51,999 nt of DNA from a virus: positions 1 through 51,999 of IMG/VR virus record IMGVR_UViG_3300045742_000120; one strand, written 5' to 3'. Shown piece after piece: positions 1-10,161 of the stretch; the first letter of the stretch is position 1; the number at the start of each line of letters is the position of its first letter. A program made the position numbers and the translations under genes. Below the pieces are notes generated by a model. That model did not search any database and was not told where the DNA came from. It saw only the letters and a program-made list of their open reading frames with translations.

Positions 1-549
1 CCCTTTTTCTTTTCCCGAAAATGGGCAGCAGTAAATTATAACCCCTCTAAGCTGGAAGCCAGCGGCCCAATGATGACAGCCTTTGAGGAGCCGGGGTTAT
101 TTGTTGACCCTTTTGATATTAACACTAAGGTGGTGTATAATATACAGCTTGCCTGGCTGGACAGCTTTGAACACCCTAAGACTGAGGATAAGCGGGCTTG
201 TGCAAAGCGCACACGTAATGAATTGTTTATACAGTCGGAAACCTTTGCCCGTAACTTTTTCAGCTACCTGGCAGGCGTTGCCTATTATGAAGGGGTAGGC
301 TTTAGGAATTCACAGGTGGCAGCAGCCATCAACCCCGGTGCAGTTGAGGTGACCACCATCACCCGCCAATTTGTAAAGATGATTAAAGAGGAAAACAAGC
401 AGGTGCAGCACGTAAGGTGGGAAGGTGGCATAAACAACTTGCACGGCACTTATACAACTATTAAACTTTGTGCCAACACTTGTGACAGCTTTATTTATGA
501 CCCTGCTACTGCTGAGTATAAGTTAGGCTTTGACCGTGGTTGCTGCTAA
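1..549 (+). CDS. Phage structural protein, 5' end cut by the window
   Basis: The reading frame is open from base 1, so the true start lies outside the window; the first ATG inside is at 70 and would give 159 residues. I do not recognise the family. The visible part has a central hydrophobic stretch (FFSYLAGVAYYEGVGF) and a Cys-rich end (C-x3-C ... GCC). It sits two genes before the tape measure, where head-tail connector, tail tube or tail assembly proteins usually lie, so a neck or tail role is inferred from position only. The next gene starts 11 bases after its stop if the ATG at 561 is used. Confidence 0.6.
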   Translation, partial: PFFFSRKWAAVNYNPSKLEASGPMMTAFEEPGLFVDPFDINTKVVYNIQLAWLDSFEHPKTEDKRACAKRTRNELFIQSETFARNFFSYLAGVAYYEGVGFRNSQVAAAINPGAVEVTTITRQFVKMIKEENKQVQHVRWEGGINNLHGTYTTIKLCANTCDSFIYDPATAEYKLGFDRGCC

Positions 550-560
550 ATGATAATGCT

Positions 561-1109
561 ATGGAATTGAACTTGGAACCTGTTGCTGCCTTAGCGATGT
601 CGCTATTAAAATTAGAGCTACAAAGTAAGCTCACAGCACAGGGCTATGGCACAGCACAAAGCAGCAATTTGATTAGGTCGATTGAGCCTGAGATTAAAAC
701 CGTCACCCGTGGGGTTATCGGGCTGATGTATATGAATGATTATTACCAGTTTGTTGAGGAGGGTGTTGCTGCTGCATCGGTACCATATACCCCCGGTGGC
801 AGGCGTGGGGGCACCTCTAAGTATATACAAGGGCTTATATCCTTTTTTATGCGAAAGGCCCGCCTCGGCTTTAAGGAAGCTAAAGGGGCGGCTTTTGCCA
901 CTGCTAACAAGCACAAAAAGGAGGGCATACCATTGCGGTCGTCTTTACGCTTTTCACGCGATGGCACCCGATTAGGCTTTATTTCCGACACGATAGATAA
1001 GAACCTGGCAGACCTTGAAAAGCTTGTGCAGCGGGAGGCAGGCAACGAAATAGAGGTGCAGTTCTCTGCATTGCTTAGGGAGTTGAGCACTAAAAATTTC
1101 GACACCTAA
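561..1109 (+). CDS. Putative neck / tail-completion protein (HK97 gp10-like)
   Basis: A 182-residue protein. The frame can be extended to a TTG at 540 that overlaps the upstream gene, but the ATG at 561 is the better start. Features that recall HK97-gp10-like tail completion proteins are MNDYYQFVEEGV, a glycine-rich loop (TPGGRRGG), a basic helical middle (FFMRKARLGFKEAKG) and KEGIPLRSSLRF. These proteins join the head-tail interface to the tail tube. Position directly before the tape measure supports this. The family call is by pattern, so moderate certainty. Confidence 0.5.
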   Translation: MELNLEPVAALAMSLLKLELQSKLTAQGYGTAQSSNLIRSIEPEIKTVTRGVIGLMYMNDYYQFVEEGVAAASVPYTPGGRRGGTSKYIQGLISFFMRKARLGFKEAKGAAFATANKHKKEGIPLRSSLRFSRDGTRLGFISDTIDKNLADLEKLVQREAGNEIEVQFSALLRELSTKNFDT

Positions 1110-1141
1110 TCATACTTTAGCAAATAACTAAAAGCAACACC

Positions 1142-4100
1142 GTGGCAGTACGTAAAATAGCATTCAGTTTAGAGTTTGAGGGCAGTGGCGTATTGACTAA
1201 GCAGCTTGCTCAGGTGGAGTTAGACCTGGGAGCTATTGGTAACCGGCTGCGCGATGTACGCAAGGATTTAAACACCTTCAACACAGGCACAGAGGAACAA
1301 CGAAAGGCCCTGCTCGACAGTGGTAAGTCGGTCCAATCCCTTACCAATGAATATGAAAAGCTAAGGAGCCAGCAGATAGCCTTGCAAGAAGACCGCAAAG
1401 GCGTTAACCGTGAAATTCGTGACCAGGCCAAAGCCTTTAATGAGCTGCAAAATGCTATCCCGGAAGATAGCCTTATTGGTTTACGCACACAATACAAGCA
1501 ACTAAGGAAGGAAATTGACCTGCTGGATGAGGCAGGCAGGCAGTCAGCCGAGGGCCTGGCTAAGATCACTAAGGCCAGCAATATAAAGCAGGAGATACTA
1601 GATATTGGCAAGTCGGTAAACGATGGCCGGGAGGGTGTTGGTTTATACACCAAAGCCCTACAGGACTTCTTTAAGCTTGGCGGTGCTAATGGTGGTGCCG
1701 GTGGTGCCCTTTCCGGGGTGCTTGGTGATATCATCGGTGGTGGTGGCCCCGGTGGTGGTGGTGGTGGTCTTGGCGGTGCCATTGGTAGCCTGACGACATC
1801 ATTAGGGCCTTATGCTGTTGCGATTGGTGCCGTTGGTGGTGCTGTGGTGCAGGTAGGCTCATATATCGTTGATGTAACTAAGCAGTTTGAGGAGCTTAAT
1901 AGCATAGTGGGTAATACCACCGGGTTAGTAGGCCAAGAGCTACAGGATGCCACGGTAGGCATAAAAACCTTAGCCGATGTATTTGATAAGGATTTTAAGG
2001 AGGTACTGCAGGCAGTAAATGTAGTCAGTAAGGAATTCGGTGAGGGGCTGCCTGCATCTTTAGAAGCCGTAAAAATTGGGCTGCAGGCCGGTGCTGATTT
2101 GCAGGGTAACTTTTTGGACAGCTTAAGGGAGTATAGCAGTGAAGCTGAGCGTGCTGGCCTATCTACCGATGGCTTTGTGGAAGCCCTTGTAAAGTTTGAG
2201 CGTGCTGGCATCTTTGGTGACCGTGGTGCTGATATTATCAATGAAACAGAAACAAGGATAACGGACTTCACCGATGCTACCAGAACGTCCTTAAATGATG
2301 CTTTTGGGGAGGAGTTTACCGTTACCTTATTTGACCAGATTAACGATGGTACTATTACTGCTTTTGAAGGTGTGCAGCGCGTTGCTAAAGGTATGCAGGA
2401 GGGGAACCTAACAGCGCAGCAATATGCAAGGGTGACGGCTGATTTATTTGGTGGTATTGGTGAGGATGCCAGCACAGCTATTGAGGTGATTGCCGACCTT
2501 ACTGGCAGCACTGACGGGCTTATCGATTCTACCGATGCCTATATACGTAGGCAGAATGCTGCCATCGATGCCACCTTTGAGCTTAACCAGGAGCAACAGC
2601 TTTTAGCTGCACAATTTGCGGGCACCACCTTTGACCTGGACACCCTTACCACTAAGACGAAAGCCTTTGGCACAAGCTTGCTGAATGACCTGCTTTTCAG
2701 CTTTAGGGCTGCCCGCAAAGAGATAAGTGAGGGCAATATTTTTCAAGCACTATTCCTTACCACCGATGAGGACACAATACAGGGGATAAAGGAGGAGGAT
2801 GCTATAGCCTTGCGTGAAATTAAAGAGGCCGAAAAAGAGATAGCCGACCAGCGCAGGGAAAGTGCCCTGGAAGGAACTTTGGGTATACAAGGGCTAAGGG
2901 CTGAGCAGGCACGGCTCAAACAGGAAATTGATGATGCCCGTGTGGCCGGTGAGGATTACAGTGGCCTGCAGCAGCAGCTTACAGCAGTAACGAATAATTT
3001 ATCTAAGGCCACCGGGGTGCTTAACACCAATATCCAGCGCACAAAGGCCGGTTATAAGGAATTAGCAGCCGAGGGCAGCATTGACCAGCTTAGTGACCGT
3101 GTGCGTGGCCTACAGCAGCAGATAAGCAAAGCCAGCCCCAACAGGGCACTGGAATTGATTGAGGAGCTTAACCGTGCCGAGTTAGACCTTAGCGCAGCTA
3201 AGAAGGAGTATGATGATTTTAAGGAATCGGTAAGGGAGGCAAATATTGAACTGCTGCCTATTGATGAGCAGGTGGCCATCATTGAAAAGCAGATAGCCTT
3301 AAGGCGTGAATTAGAACTGCAGGCAGCACAAGTAAGGGTATCTGATGAGGAGCAGCTACTTGCTGAGGTGGCACTTATTAACGCGAAATTCGACAAGGAA
3401 TCATCGGAAAACAGGGTACGGCAATATGAGGAGGAAACGGCTGACTATGTGAAGCTGACAGGTGAGATAAGTGAGGCTACCAGCAACATAAAAGACCTGG
3501 AAATTGATGTGGTAGTAAAGGGCAAAGAGGCTGCTTTGCGTGAAGCTGAACGGTTAACGGAGCAGGCGCTAAGAGCAGTCTTTACCAGTGAGGAGGAACT
3601 GCAGGAAAGGATTGAGCTGCTAAGGCTGCAAACAGATAGCAGCAGCATAAGCACCCGGCTGCAGCTAGAAAACCTAAGTGCCGATGAGCGTTTTAAATTG
3701 GAGGTTGACCTGGCAGAAAAAACCAAGCAGCTAAAAGAGGCGCAGGCAAAGGTTGATATTGACTTTGCTGCCCGGCTGGCTGAGATAGATGTTGCTGAGC
3801 GTGAAAACACCATTATTCCAGAATTCAACCCCGATGATATTGATGCCACCTTGGAAGCGATACGGGCCTTTGAGAACGAGCGCACAATTATTGAACAGGA
3901 GGCTAAGGTTGAAAGGCTAGAGCTTGAGCGCGAACTGCTGTTAAGGCAGGGTGAGGAAACGCTGGAAATTGAGCAGCAGATAGCTGAGGAAACCCTTAAG
4001 CTAGAACAGGAAAAGAATGCGGGGCTGATAGCTGAGGCTAACAAAAGAGCAGCAGCACAGGCAGAGTTCGCCAAAAAGGTGGCCGATGCCGAGGAAAAGG

Positions 4101-4909
4101 CTTTTCAGCAGATCGGTAAAAGCCTGGGTAATTTCCTTATCAACACTGCTGAGGATAGTGAGGCAGCCTTTAAACAGCTTGCCCAAGGCATTCTCGGCAC
4201 CGTCATTGACCTTATCGCACAGCAGGCCACCTTATTGGTCACACAAAGTTTTGCACAGCCTGACAGCGTTTTAAGTTTTGGTGCTACAGGGGCGACCCGT
4301 GTGGCACTGATCACCGGCCTTATACAAGGTGCTTCGTCGGCACTTAAAAATATCCTTACAGCAAACCTTAATGCTGAGGGCGGGGTGTTGCAAGGGGGTG
4401 GCTTTTTACGTGATGGAGGGGTGTTTGCAGGGCTTCCACACTCAGCCGGGGGTGTTAAGTTCCTGCTTAATACTGCATACGGGCCAAGCCTACAGGAAGC
4501 GGAGCTAAATGAGGCGATAATTTCAGCACCGGCAACAAATAAATGGAAAGGGCTTTTAAGTGCTATTAATTTTGATGGTGGGGCAAAGAGCTTTTCACCT
4601 GAAACGGGCAAGTACCTAAGCATCCTAAGAGGTATCAAGCCTACCAGGTATGCCACCGGGGGGCAGCTTGGCGGTGGTACCGGTAGCATCCCAATGTTAG
4701 TAGACCCGGCAACGGGGCGGCCAGGCGGTGCGGTGGCCACCATTCGCAGTGAGGATATGGAAAGCCTGGCTGTAATGGTAGCAGATCGTTTTAATGATGC
4801 TGGCAGCCAGTTTGCCGAAACGATAGTTGGGCGGGTGGTGGCTGGCCTTGATGAAAGCAACAGGTTAAAAGAACGGGAGGCATCGGCCTCAGCAAATGCA
4901 GAAATATAA
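1142..4909 (+). CDS. Tail tape measure protein
   Basis: At 1255 residues this is the longest protein in the window. The GTG start is the first plausible initiator. It has the tape-measure plan: an N-terminal coiled-coil part (residues 20-180), a very Gly-rich hydrophobic stretch (about 185-240, with runs of GGGG and a membrane-like segment), then long Glu/Lys/Gln-rich heptad coiled coil to about 1000, and a hydrophobic C-terminal patch (about 1010-1090). Such proteins set tail length and help DNA entry. At about 0.15 nm per residue it would suit a tail near 190 nm, so a siphovirus-like virion. Its stop overlaps the next ATG by one base (TAATG). Confidence 0.92.
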   Translation: MAVRKIAFSLEFEGSGVLTKQLAQVELDLGAIGNRLRDVRKDLNTFNTGTEEQRKALLDSGKSVQSLTNEYEKLRSQQIALQEDRKGVNREIRDQAKAFNELQNAIPEDSLIGLRTQYKQLRKEIDLLDEAGRQSAEGLAKITKASNIKQEILDIGKSVNDGREGVGLYTKALQDFFKLGGANGGAGGALSGVLGDIIGGGGPGGGGGGLGGAIGSLTTSLGPYAVAIGAVGGAVVQVGSYIVDVTKQFEELNSIVGNTTGLVGQELQDATVGIKTLADVFDKDFKEVLQAVNVVSKEFGEGLPASLEAVKIGLQAGADLQGNFLDSLREYSSEAERAGLSTDGFVEALVKFERAGIFGDRGADIINETETRITDFTDATRTSLNDAFGEEFTVTLFDQINDGTITAFEGVQRVAKGMQEGNLTAQQYARVTADLFGGIGEDASTAIEVIADLTGSTDGLIDSTDAYIRRQNAAIDATFELNQEQQLLAAQFAGTTFDLDTLTTKTKAFGTSLLNDLLFSFRAARKEISEGNIFQALFLTTDEDTIQGIKEEDAIALREIKEAEKEIADQRRESALEGTLGIQGLRAEQARLKQEIDDARVAGEDYSGLQQQLTAVTNNLSKATGVLNTNIQRTKAGYKELAAEGSIDQLSDRVRGLQQQISKASPNRALELIEELNRAELDLSAAKKEYDDFKESVREANIELLPIDEQVAIIEKQIALRRELELQAAQVRVSDEEQLLAEVALINAKFDKESSENRVRQYEEETADYVKLTGEISEATSNIKDLEIDVVVKGKEAALREAERLTEQALRAVFTSEEELQERIELLRLQTDSSSISTRLQLENLSADERFKLEVDLAEKTKQLKEAQAKVDIDFAARLAEIDVAERENTIIPEFNPDDIDATLEAIRAFENERTIIEQEAKVERLELERELLLRQGEETLEIEQQIAEETLKLEQEKNAGLIAEANKRAAAQAEFAKKVADAEEKAFQQIGKSLGNFLINTAEDSEAAFKQLAQGILGTVIDLIAQQATLLVTQSFAQPDSVLSFGATGATRVALITGLIQGASSALKNILTANLNAEGGVLQGGGFLRDGGVFAGLPHSAGGVKFLLNTAYGPSLQEAELNEAIISAPATNKWKGLLSAINFDGGAKSFSPETGKYLSILRGIKPTRYATGGQLGGGTGSIPMLVDPATGRPGGAVATIRSEDMESLAVMVADRFNDAGSQFAETIVGRVVAGLDESNRLKEREASASANAEI

Positions 4910-6105
4910 TGGCAATAACACAAATAAATTCCCCCTCAGTATTAAGCAATTTAGTTGCAAACCCCCTGCTATTTGAGTTCAGTATGTCGCCTGTGGAAAC
5001 GGCTACAGAATTCCGGAGGTTTGGCTACCAGCTATGTGATGATAATGATAAACCCATAACAGCGCAGGAGCTTATCACTGCTACCGATGGGGAGCCTTTT
5101 ACCATAGATTTCCAACAGGATGTTTGTGGTATTGTATACACCGATGTTCCAGATTGTAACAGCGCAATAAACAGCCAGCCGGAAATGGAAAAGGCTGTGC
5201 GGTTAAAAGTCTTTGAACACGTTTTTAATAAAGACACCTGCCAGATAACAATAGAAAACGAGGCTACCATTGGTGATTTTACGGTGCTTAATGCTGCGAA
5301 CCAATATTGGGGAAACCAGATTTTAGGGGCCGGTGGCTACCTGTGGCTGAACCCAATGCCTGCAGAAGTTGAACTGTGCCGGAGCCGGTGTCAATTGATT
5401 TACCTGTGGTCAACAGCCAACACCCCTATTGATATAACAGCCACCTCCTTTGCTGGTAATGACTATCAAATTAACCGGGCTAACGCCAGTGGGGTTAATG
5501 CCTTTTTGATAGACCCCGCTGAGCTTGCTGCCCTTATGAATGGCATCGAGGGGGCGACAACGGCTGAAAACTTAAAGCTGATAAATTATATTAGTGTGGT
5601 GGTTGATGGTATACTTTTCACCCGTTTTAAATTAGATACCTGCTGCTGCATTAACCGTATTGCCTGGCAGCATTCAGGCGGTGGGTATAGCTTTATGCAG
5701 TTTGACTGTGACCGGGAGCTTACAGTAGCCAGCAAGGGCAGTGAGGTTTACCGTTGGCAGGATAAGAACTTTGCTTATGAGCCATCGCTTAAGCGTACAA
5801 GGACAGAGGGGGGGCTAAGCATATCAGCACGAGAATCCTTTAAAAAGGTTAAGCTATCAAAAGTCATTGAAGCTGATAGTGACCGCGATTTACGCTATTG
5901 GGCTGACTTCCTAAGCAGTGGTTCTTATTATTTTGAATACCCCGTATTCCCTGGCAGCTATGCACCGGGGCCACCTAATTACCAGCTTATTAAGTTTATC
6001 CCGGATTATGGGAATATAAAATACCATGAGGAGGAAAAGTTTTTTACCCTCAACTTTTCCGGAAAGATAGCACAGCCACATCAAATGCCTAACTACGAAA
6101 TATGA
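4909..6105 (+). CDS. Putative distal tail protein
   Basis: A 398-residue protein between the tape measure and the large hub protein, the usual place of a distal tail (Dit-like) protein that joins tube and baseplate. It is beta-rich, with many Cys residues (for example LDTCCCINRIAW near residue 245) and no signal peptide or membrane segment. Its ATG overlaps the tape-measure stop by one base and its own stop overlaps the next start as ATGA, so the three are translationally coupled. The role comes from gene order; I see no diagnostic motif. Confidence 0.55.
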   Translation: MAITQINSPSVLSNLVANPLLFEFSMSPVETATEFRRFGYQLCDDNDKPITAQELITATDGEPFTIDFQQDVCGIVYTDVPDCNSAINSQPEMEKAVRLKVFEHVFNKDTCQITIENEATIGDFTVLNAANQYWGNQILGAGGYLWLNPMPAEVELCRSRCQLIYLWSTANTPIDITATSFAGNDYQINRANASGVNAFLIDPAELAALMNGIEGATTAENLKLINYISVVVDGILFTRFKLDTCCCINRIAWQHSGGGYSFMQFDCDRELTVASKGSEVYRWQDKNFAYEPSLKRTRTEGGLSISARESFKKVKLSKVIEADSDRDLRYWADFLSSGSYYFEYPVFPGSYAPGPPNYQLIKFIPDYGNIKYHEEEKFFTLNFSGKIAQPHQMPNYEI

Positions 6106-9100
6106 ACAGGTGTCTAAGCATAAGGCTAAAGAATAAACCGAGTTATGAATATTGCCAATCATACAGGGTAACGGCTAATGAGGACGGTACCGGTGCCGGT
6201 GTTATGACCCTGCTATGTGGTGGGGCTATTACGCAAAGCGTATGGATTCCAGCAGGCGAGGAAAGGGTTGTTTGTGCGGCCTTTGGTGAGGTACCTACAA
6301 AGACAAACGGCACCTCATCAATACAAGCTTTATTGATAGGGGTATGCACTGATGAGAATAGCGCAGCACAGGATGACCCTGTTTATTTTGACCTGCCTGT
6401 GGGCTTTTCGCTAAGGGAAACAAAAAGGCTGACGGAGCTTACTGAGGTGCAAACACTTAAGTTTACCTATAGCCTGGGCTTTGATATGCCGCCAACAAAA
6501 AAGAACCTTGACCTAATAAAGACCCAATTCAACCCCAATGTATTAGATAATAATTATGCTGAATTAGAGGTTGAAGTTACTGCTGGCAGCCATATTATCA
6601 GTGATGCACAGCTTTATGTAAGCAAATGCACGGAGGATAAGATTACTGCTGAGCTAAGGTTATCTGTGAACCATTGGGCACGGCTGGCAAAGAGCCTGCT
6701 TTTACGTGACCTGCCTTATGCTGAGGTTACTTATGGCTGTGCCCTTGTGACTGATGTTATTGTCAATCAATACCCTTACCAGCTATCCAGCAACTTTAAT
6801 GACCCGGCAAATTTGGGCATTTGGTTTCCTTATGTTGATTACAGTAGGATGGTAAGAGATACCACAACACCGGGCAGGAATAATGACTGGCTGCTGCCCG
6901 TTTGTTATGCCCGACCGTGGTACTATGTGACGGGGCTGCTGCAGCGTGGCTTTTGTGCTTTAGGTTGGGGCTTTACCTCCCCGCTGTTTGAGAGCGAAAT
7001 AGGGCGCAAGCTGATAACCTACATAATGGACAAAGGTTACGGGCTTAGCGGCCAGGTATATGAGCAGAGGCGTAACAATTTAAACACCAAAGCAAACACC
7101 GTTGGCGATGCTGTTATTACCCTGCAGTATGGTAATGTTATTGGTTCGATATGGTGGCCAAACATCACGGAGGATGCTGTTGGTAACCTTGACCCAAATA
7201 CCGGCTTTTATTCTGCCTGTGGGCAGGTTAATGTAAGGGGCAAGGTGACGATCGGTGGTGTCACAAATAGCAGCAGGGTGGAGCTACATATTGGCAGGCT
7301 AAGGCCACAGGCAGGGTTCGGGGCTGGCCAGGGTTCCTTCTCTTTTTCCCCTTTGCTTAGCCGGGAGTTTACCGACCCTAGCGATGATATCGAATGGGAG
7401 TTTGAGCTTGAAAATATTAGCATATCCAGTGAGGAGCAATTGGGGGTAATTGTGGAAAGGGCGGGCACGGGGCTGCTGCTGCTACGTGATGAATCTTATA
7501 TTGAGTTTGAAGGTGTTAGACCATATCCTAGCGAGGGTGATGCTGAAAGCCTGCAAAATATGATTGATGGGGATTACACCTTCCTGGACTTGCTGAAAGG
7601 CGTGGCACACCAATTCAACCTAAAAATTAAAACTGATTTTAGCAATCGGACGGTGGAGCTATACCAGCCATATCGGGCTGATATGTGGGGCGAAGATATT
7701 GAGGGCTACTATATTGAGGAAACCATTGAAAATATCGACGCAAAGCTTAACCCTAAGAGCAAAGAGGTAACACTACCCGATACCGAACAGCCCCGCTTTT
7801 TAACCCTTAAGTATGCTGATACTACAGATAAGGGTATTGATGAAATGGAGCTTAAAAATCCACTGTGGAGCCGGGTGGTGGACTTAGGGGAAAAGTTTAC
7901 AGTAAAGGAAAGCAAGGATATAGAAAACCCTTTCTTTGAGCCTACGCTAAACCGGAGCGCACGGTTTAGTAATTCCTTTGGCATACACATTCCCACCATT
8001 GCCGGTGAGGGTGAATATACATTTGATGTCGGGCCGAGGATAGCGATAGCCTTTGGCCATGTTATACAGGAGTTAGATAATGTTAATAACCCCCGGCTGA
8101 GGCTTTGCACTTTTGCTGCTGCTCAGAGCGAACTGATACCGACTGCCAGTATGTTTGCCCCTGTAAAGTTAGGGGTGACGCATAATGATGCTAATAGCGT
8201 TGCTGAATTCCCATTAGCTAATTTGGCCTATGGTATTAACAGTGAGGTAAGCACCATTGAGCCGGAGGCTACCCTTTATGACATTGTATACCGGAGGTGG
8301 TTATTAGAGCAGATTAATAACCTTAAAATCGAGTACCTGTTAGACATTAGCACGTATGATTATAGCAGGTTTGACTTCCGTGGTGTATATCGCTTTTCGC
8401 ACATGGGGAGGCCTATTGTTGCCCGTATGCAGGAAATTAAAGACTATAGATATTGCCAGAAGCTACAGACCCCTATTGTCTTTATTCCGGAAAGGCAATT
8501 GTCAGATGTTTGCCTGCTGCTGCCACCGGGCGGTGGTGGTGATGGTGATGGTGCTAACTGTGAAAATAACCCGGTTATAATAGTCAACCAAGTATCACAA
8601 AGCAATTACCTTTTTTTAATCGGGGGGCAAAATAATAGCCCCATTTCTAGTGCTGTTTTCGAGTACAGCACAGACGGGGGCACAGTATGGCAGTTGGTAC
8701 CACCGGTGACCCCGTTTACTGCACAACTAAGCCCAATTATTGTTGATTTTCTTGTACGAGCGACGGTGAATTATGCTGTTGTTCAGGGGGTAGCCTGTCC
8801 ATCTATATTACTTCCACCAAAGCCAGTCACCCCATGTCCTGTATTTAATTATGAACTGATATGTGAGAATGTGACAATATACGACCCCAATTCACCGAAT
8901 GAGGCTGTAGGGGCTGTAAGGGTAAGCACAGAGCTTCCACTTGGGCAGAATGTAATTGTTGTCAGCTCACAGTACAGAATCGGTGGCGGTCAGGTTCAAA
9001 ACTACCCTGTAAGTATAGTTAACAACTTACTTCAAGGGGTAAGTATAGCCGGTGGCCCAACAGTACAATTCCTAATCACCTTAAGGACACCACCGTGCCC

Positions 9101-9473
9101 CGCAATATCCCTCTCTATTACTTGCAATGTAATTGAGCCACCTACTCCGGCTATAGATTGCGACCAAATAAAAATGGATTTATTTTGTGTTGAGGACAGC
9201 CCCGGCTGTTGGGTTTTTAGCCGTTCCGGTTTGTTGTTTGGTGAAAATGATAATTATATAAAATACCAGTGCAGTGTTGACGGGGTTACATACGGGCCGT
9301 GGCTGCTGTGGGATGAGGTGACACCTATATGCTGTAATTATATTCGTGCCAGGTGGTGGGCTGTATTCTGTGACGACCAGTGCCCAACAAAATGCAGCCC
9401 TGTTATTTCATGTGAAACAAATTGCCAGCCCTTTGAGTATGGCACTATCGTTGACCCTGCACTTTGCAATTAA
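6102..9473 (+). CDS. Tail hub / baseplate protein with C-terminal Cys-rich domains
   Basis: An 1123-residue protein, third in the coupled tape measure-distal tail-hub series (ATGA overlap). The first 800 residues are a mixed globular region without Cys clusters, as expected for a tail-associated hub. After a Gly/Asp linker (PPGGGGDGDGAN, about residue 808) come at least three beta-sandwich-like segments with paired Cys, similar to those in the 10162 gene. This suggests a hub with receptor- or glycan-binding decorations. The hub call rests on order and size; the C-terminal domains look like Ig-like adhesive modules of Bacteroidota. Confidence 0.6.
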   Translation: MNRCLSIRLKNKPSYEYCQSYRVTANEDGTGAGVMTLLCGGAITQSVWIPAGEERVVCAAFGEVPTKTNGTSSIQALLIGVCTDENSAAQDDPVYFDLPVGFSLRETKRLTELTEVQTLKFTYSLGFDMPPTKKNLDLIKTQFNPNVLDNNYAELEVEVTAGSHIISDAQLYVSKCTEDKITAELRLSVNHWARLAKSLLLRDLPYAEVTYGCALVTDVIVNQYPYQLSSNFNDPANLGIWFPYVDYSRMVRDTTTPGRNNDWLLPVCYARPWYYVTGLLQRGFCALGWGFTSPLFESEIGRKLITYIMDKGYGLSGQVYEQRRNNLNTKANTVGDAVITLQYGNVIGSIWWPNITEDAVGNLDPNTGFYSACGQVNVRGKVTIGGVTNSSRVELHIGRLRPQAGFGAGQGSFSFSPLLSREFTDPSDDIEWEFELENISISSEEQLGVIVERAGTGLLLLRDESYIEFEGVRPYPSEGDAESLQNMIDGDYTFLDLLKGVAHQFNLKIKTDFSNRTVELYQPYRADMWGEDIEGYYIEETIENIDAKLNPKSKEVTLPDTEQPRFLTLKYADTTDKGIDEMELKNPLWSRVVDLGEKFTVKESKDIENPFFEPTLNRSARFSNSFGIHIPTIAGEGEYTFDVGPRIAIAFGHVIQELDNVNNPRLRLCTFAAAQSELIPTASMFAPVKLGVTHNDANSVAEFPLANLAYGINSEVSTIEPEATLYDIVYRRWLLEQINNLKIEYLLDISTYDYSRFDFRGVYRFSHMGRPIVARMQEIKDYRYCQKLQTPIVFIPERQLSDVCLLLPPGGGGDGDGANCENNPVIIVNQVSQSNYLFLIGGQNNSPISSAVFEYSTDGGTVWQLVPPVTPFTAQLSPIIVDFLVRATVNYAVVQGVACPSILLPPKPVTPCPVFNYELICENVTIYDPNSPNEAVGAVRVSTELPLGQNVIVVSSQYRIGGGQVQNYPVSIVNNLLQGVSIAGGPTVQFLITLRTPPCPAISLSITCNVIEPPTPAIDCDQIKMDLFCVEDSPGCWVFSRSGLLFGENDNYIKYQCSVDGVTYGPWLLWDEVTPICCNYIRARWWAVFCDDQCPTKCSPVISCETNCQPFEYGTIVDPALCN

Positions 9474-9484
9474 AAAAAGTAGAA

Positions 9485-10153
9485 ATGAGCTGTATAAAAA
9501 CCTTTGATGATAATGGCACTACCGGGCTTTTTAGTGGTGGCCCGTGGAGTAATAACGGGATTGTGGAATACGTTGGTTATTCCACCGTATCCACAGGCCC
9601 TTTCGGGGCAGGAGGGAATTGGCCGTGGGCGACTAATGTATGGGGGGCAAGTATAGACACAACGGGGATAAATGAAGGCTTTTACCAGTTAAAATATAAA
9701 AGCACACTTAGCCCCGGCGACCCTTGCTATGGTGAGGTGGTGTTTGTTATTGCTATTGCTCAGGGTACTGGTGCAGCACCGGCCACACCTGTTGAAATCA
9801 GTATGTGTTCAACTGATGTAATTAGAAACATATTCAATGACAGTGGCCTTTTTGCTGCTGCTGCTGTTAACCCCATCCTACAGTCTTTGTCCGGGGCAGG
9901 CATAAGCTCTCCGGGCTACAGTGCAGGCAATGCAGGTATAAACGATGATAGTTACGACCCTTCACAGGAGGTGAGCTATCCTGCTATAGTGCAGTTTGAT
10001 ATTACCTATACACCACAGCCACCCGCTGGCTTCACACTGGACGGGTGTACCAATTGTGACCCGGTGACAATATCTGTTATCTATACAGTTACGGAAAGTT
10101 TTGAGATTGGCACGGTGACACCTGTGGCAGTCTGTAATGATGGCGATATATAA
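9485..10153 (+). CDS. Short tail fibre / receptor-binding protein
   Basis: A 222-residue protein starting at ATG 9485; a TTG at 9464 in frame overlaps the upstream gene and is less likely. Its N-terminal part is homologous to that of the next gene: both carry the residues GPFGAGGNWPWATNV, encoded by a 46-base repeat with one mismatch. Downstream matches continue (GYSAGNAG versus GSYNAGNL; PPAGFTLDGCTNCD versus PPGYTLDGCDQCN). The shared block is probably a virion-attachment or beta-sandwich module. This gene stops where its paralogue continues for 800 more residues, so it may be a short fibre or a duplicate. Confidence 0.5.
   Translation: MSCIKTFDDNGTTGLFSGGPWSNNGIVEYVGYSTVSTGPFGAGGNWPWATNVWGASIDTTGINEGFYQLKYKSTLSPGDPCYGEVVFVIAIAQGTGAAPATPVEISMCSTDVIRNIFNDSGLFAAAAVNPILQSLSGAGISSPGYSAGNAGINDDSYDPSQEVSYPAIVQFDITYTPQPPAGFTLDGCTNCDPVTISVIYTVTESFEIGTVTPVAVCNDGDI
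9594..9639 (+). repeat. 46-bp direct repeat, copy 1
   Basis: Matches 10253-10298 at 45 of 46 bases; the single difference is G/A within GGAGGGAATT versus GGAGGAAATT. It encodes GPFGAGGNWPWATN in both fibre genes. Identity at the base level exceeds that of the flanking paralogous coding sequence, so the copies are recent or homogenised by recombination. Confidence 0.9.
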
Positions 10154-10161
10154 AACAAACT

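Noticed and set aside
540-560. TTG start for the neck protein
   Set aside because: An ATG seven codons downstream avoids a ten-base overlap and fits the spacing better.
1690-1780. GGTGGT repeats as a DNA-level element
   Set aside because: Explained by Gly-rich coding in the tape measure; no regular period like that of the iterons.
1210-4923. Long minus-strand reading frames opposite the tape measure gene
   Set aside because: They are Ser/Pro-rich shadows of Ala/Glu/Leu-rich coding sequence on the plus strand, with no leaders or promoters.
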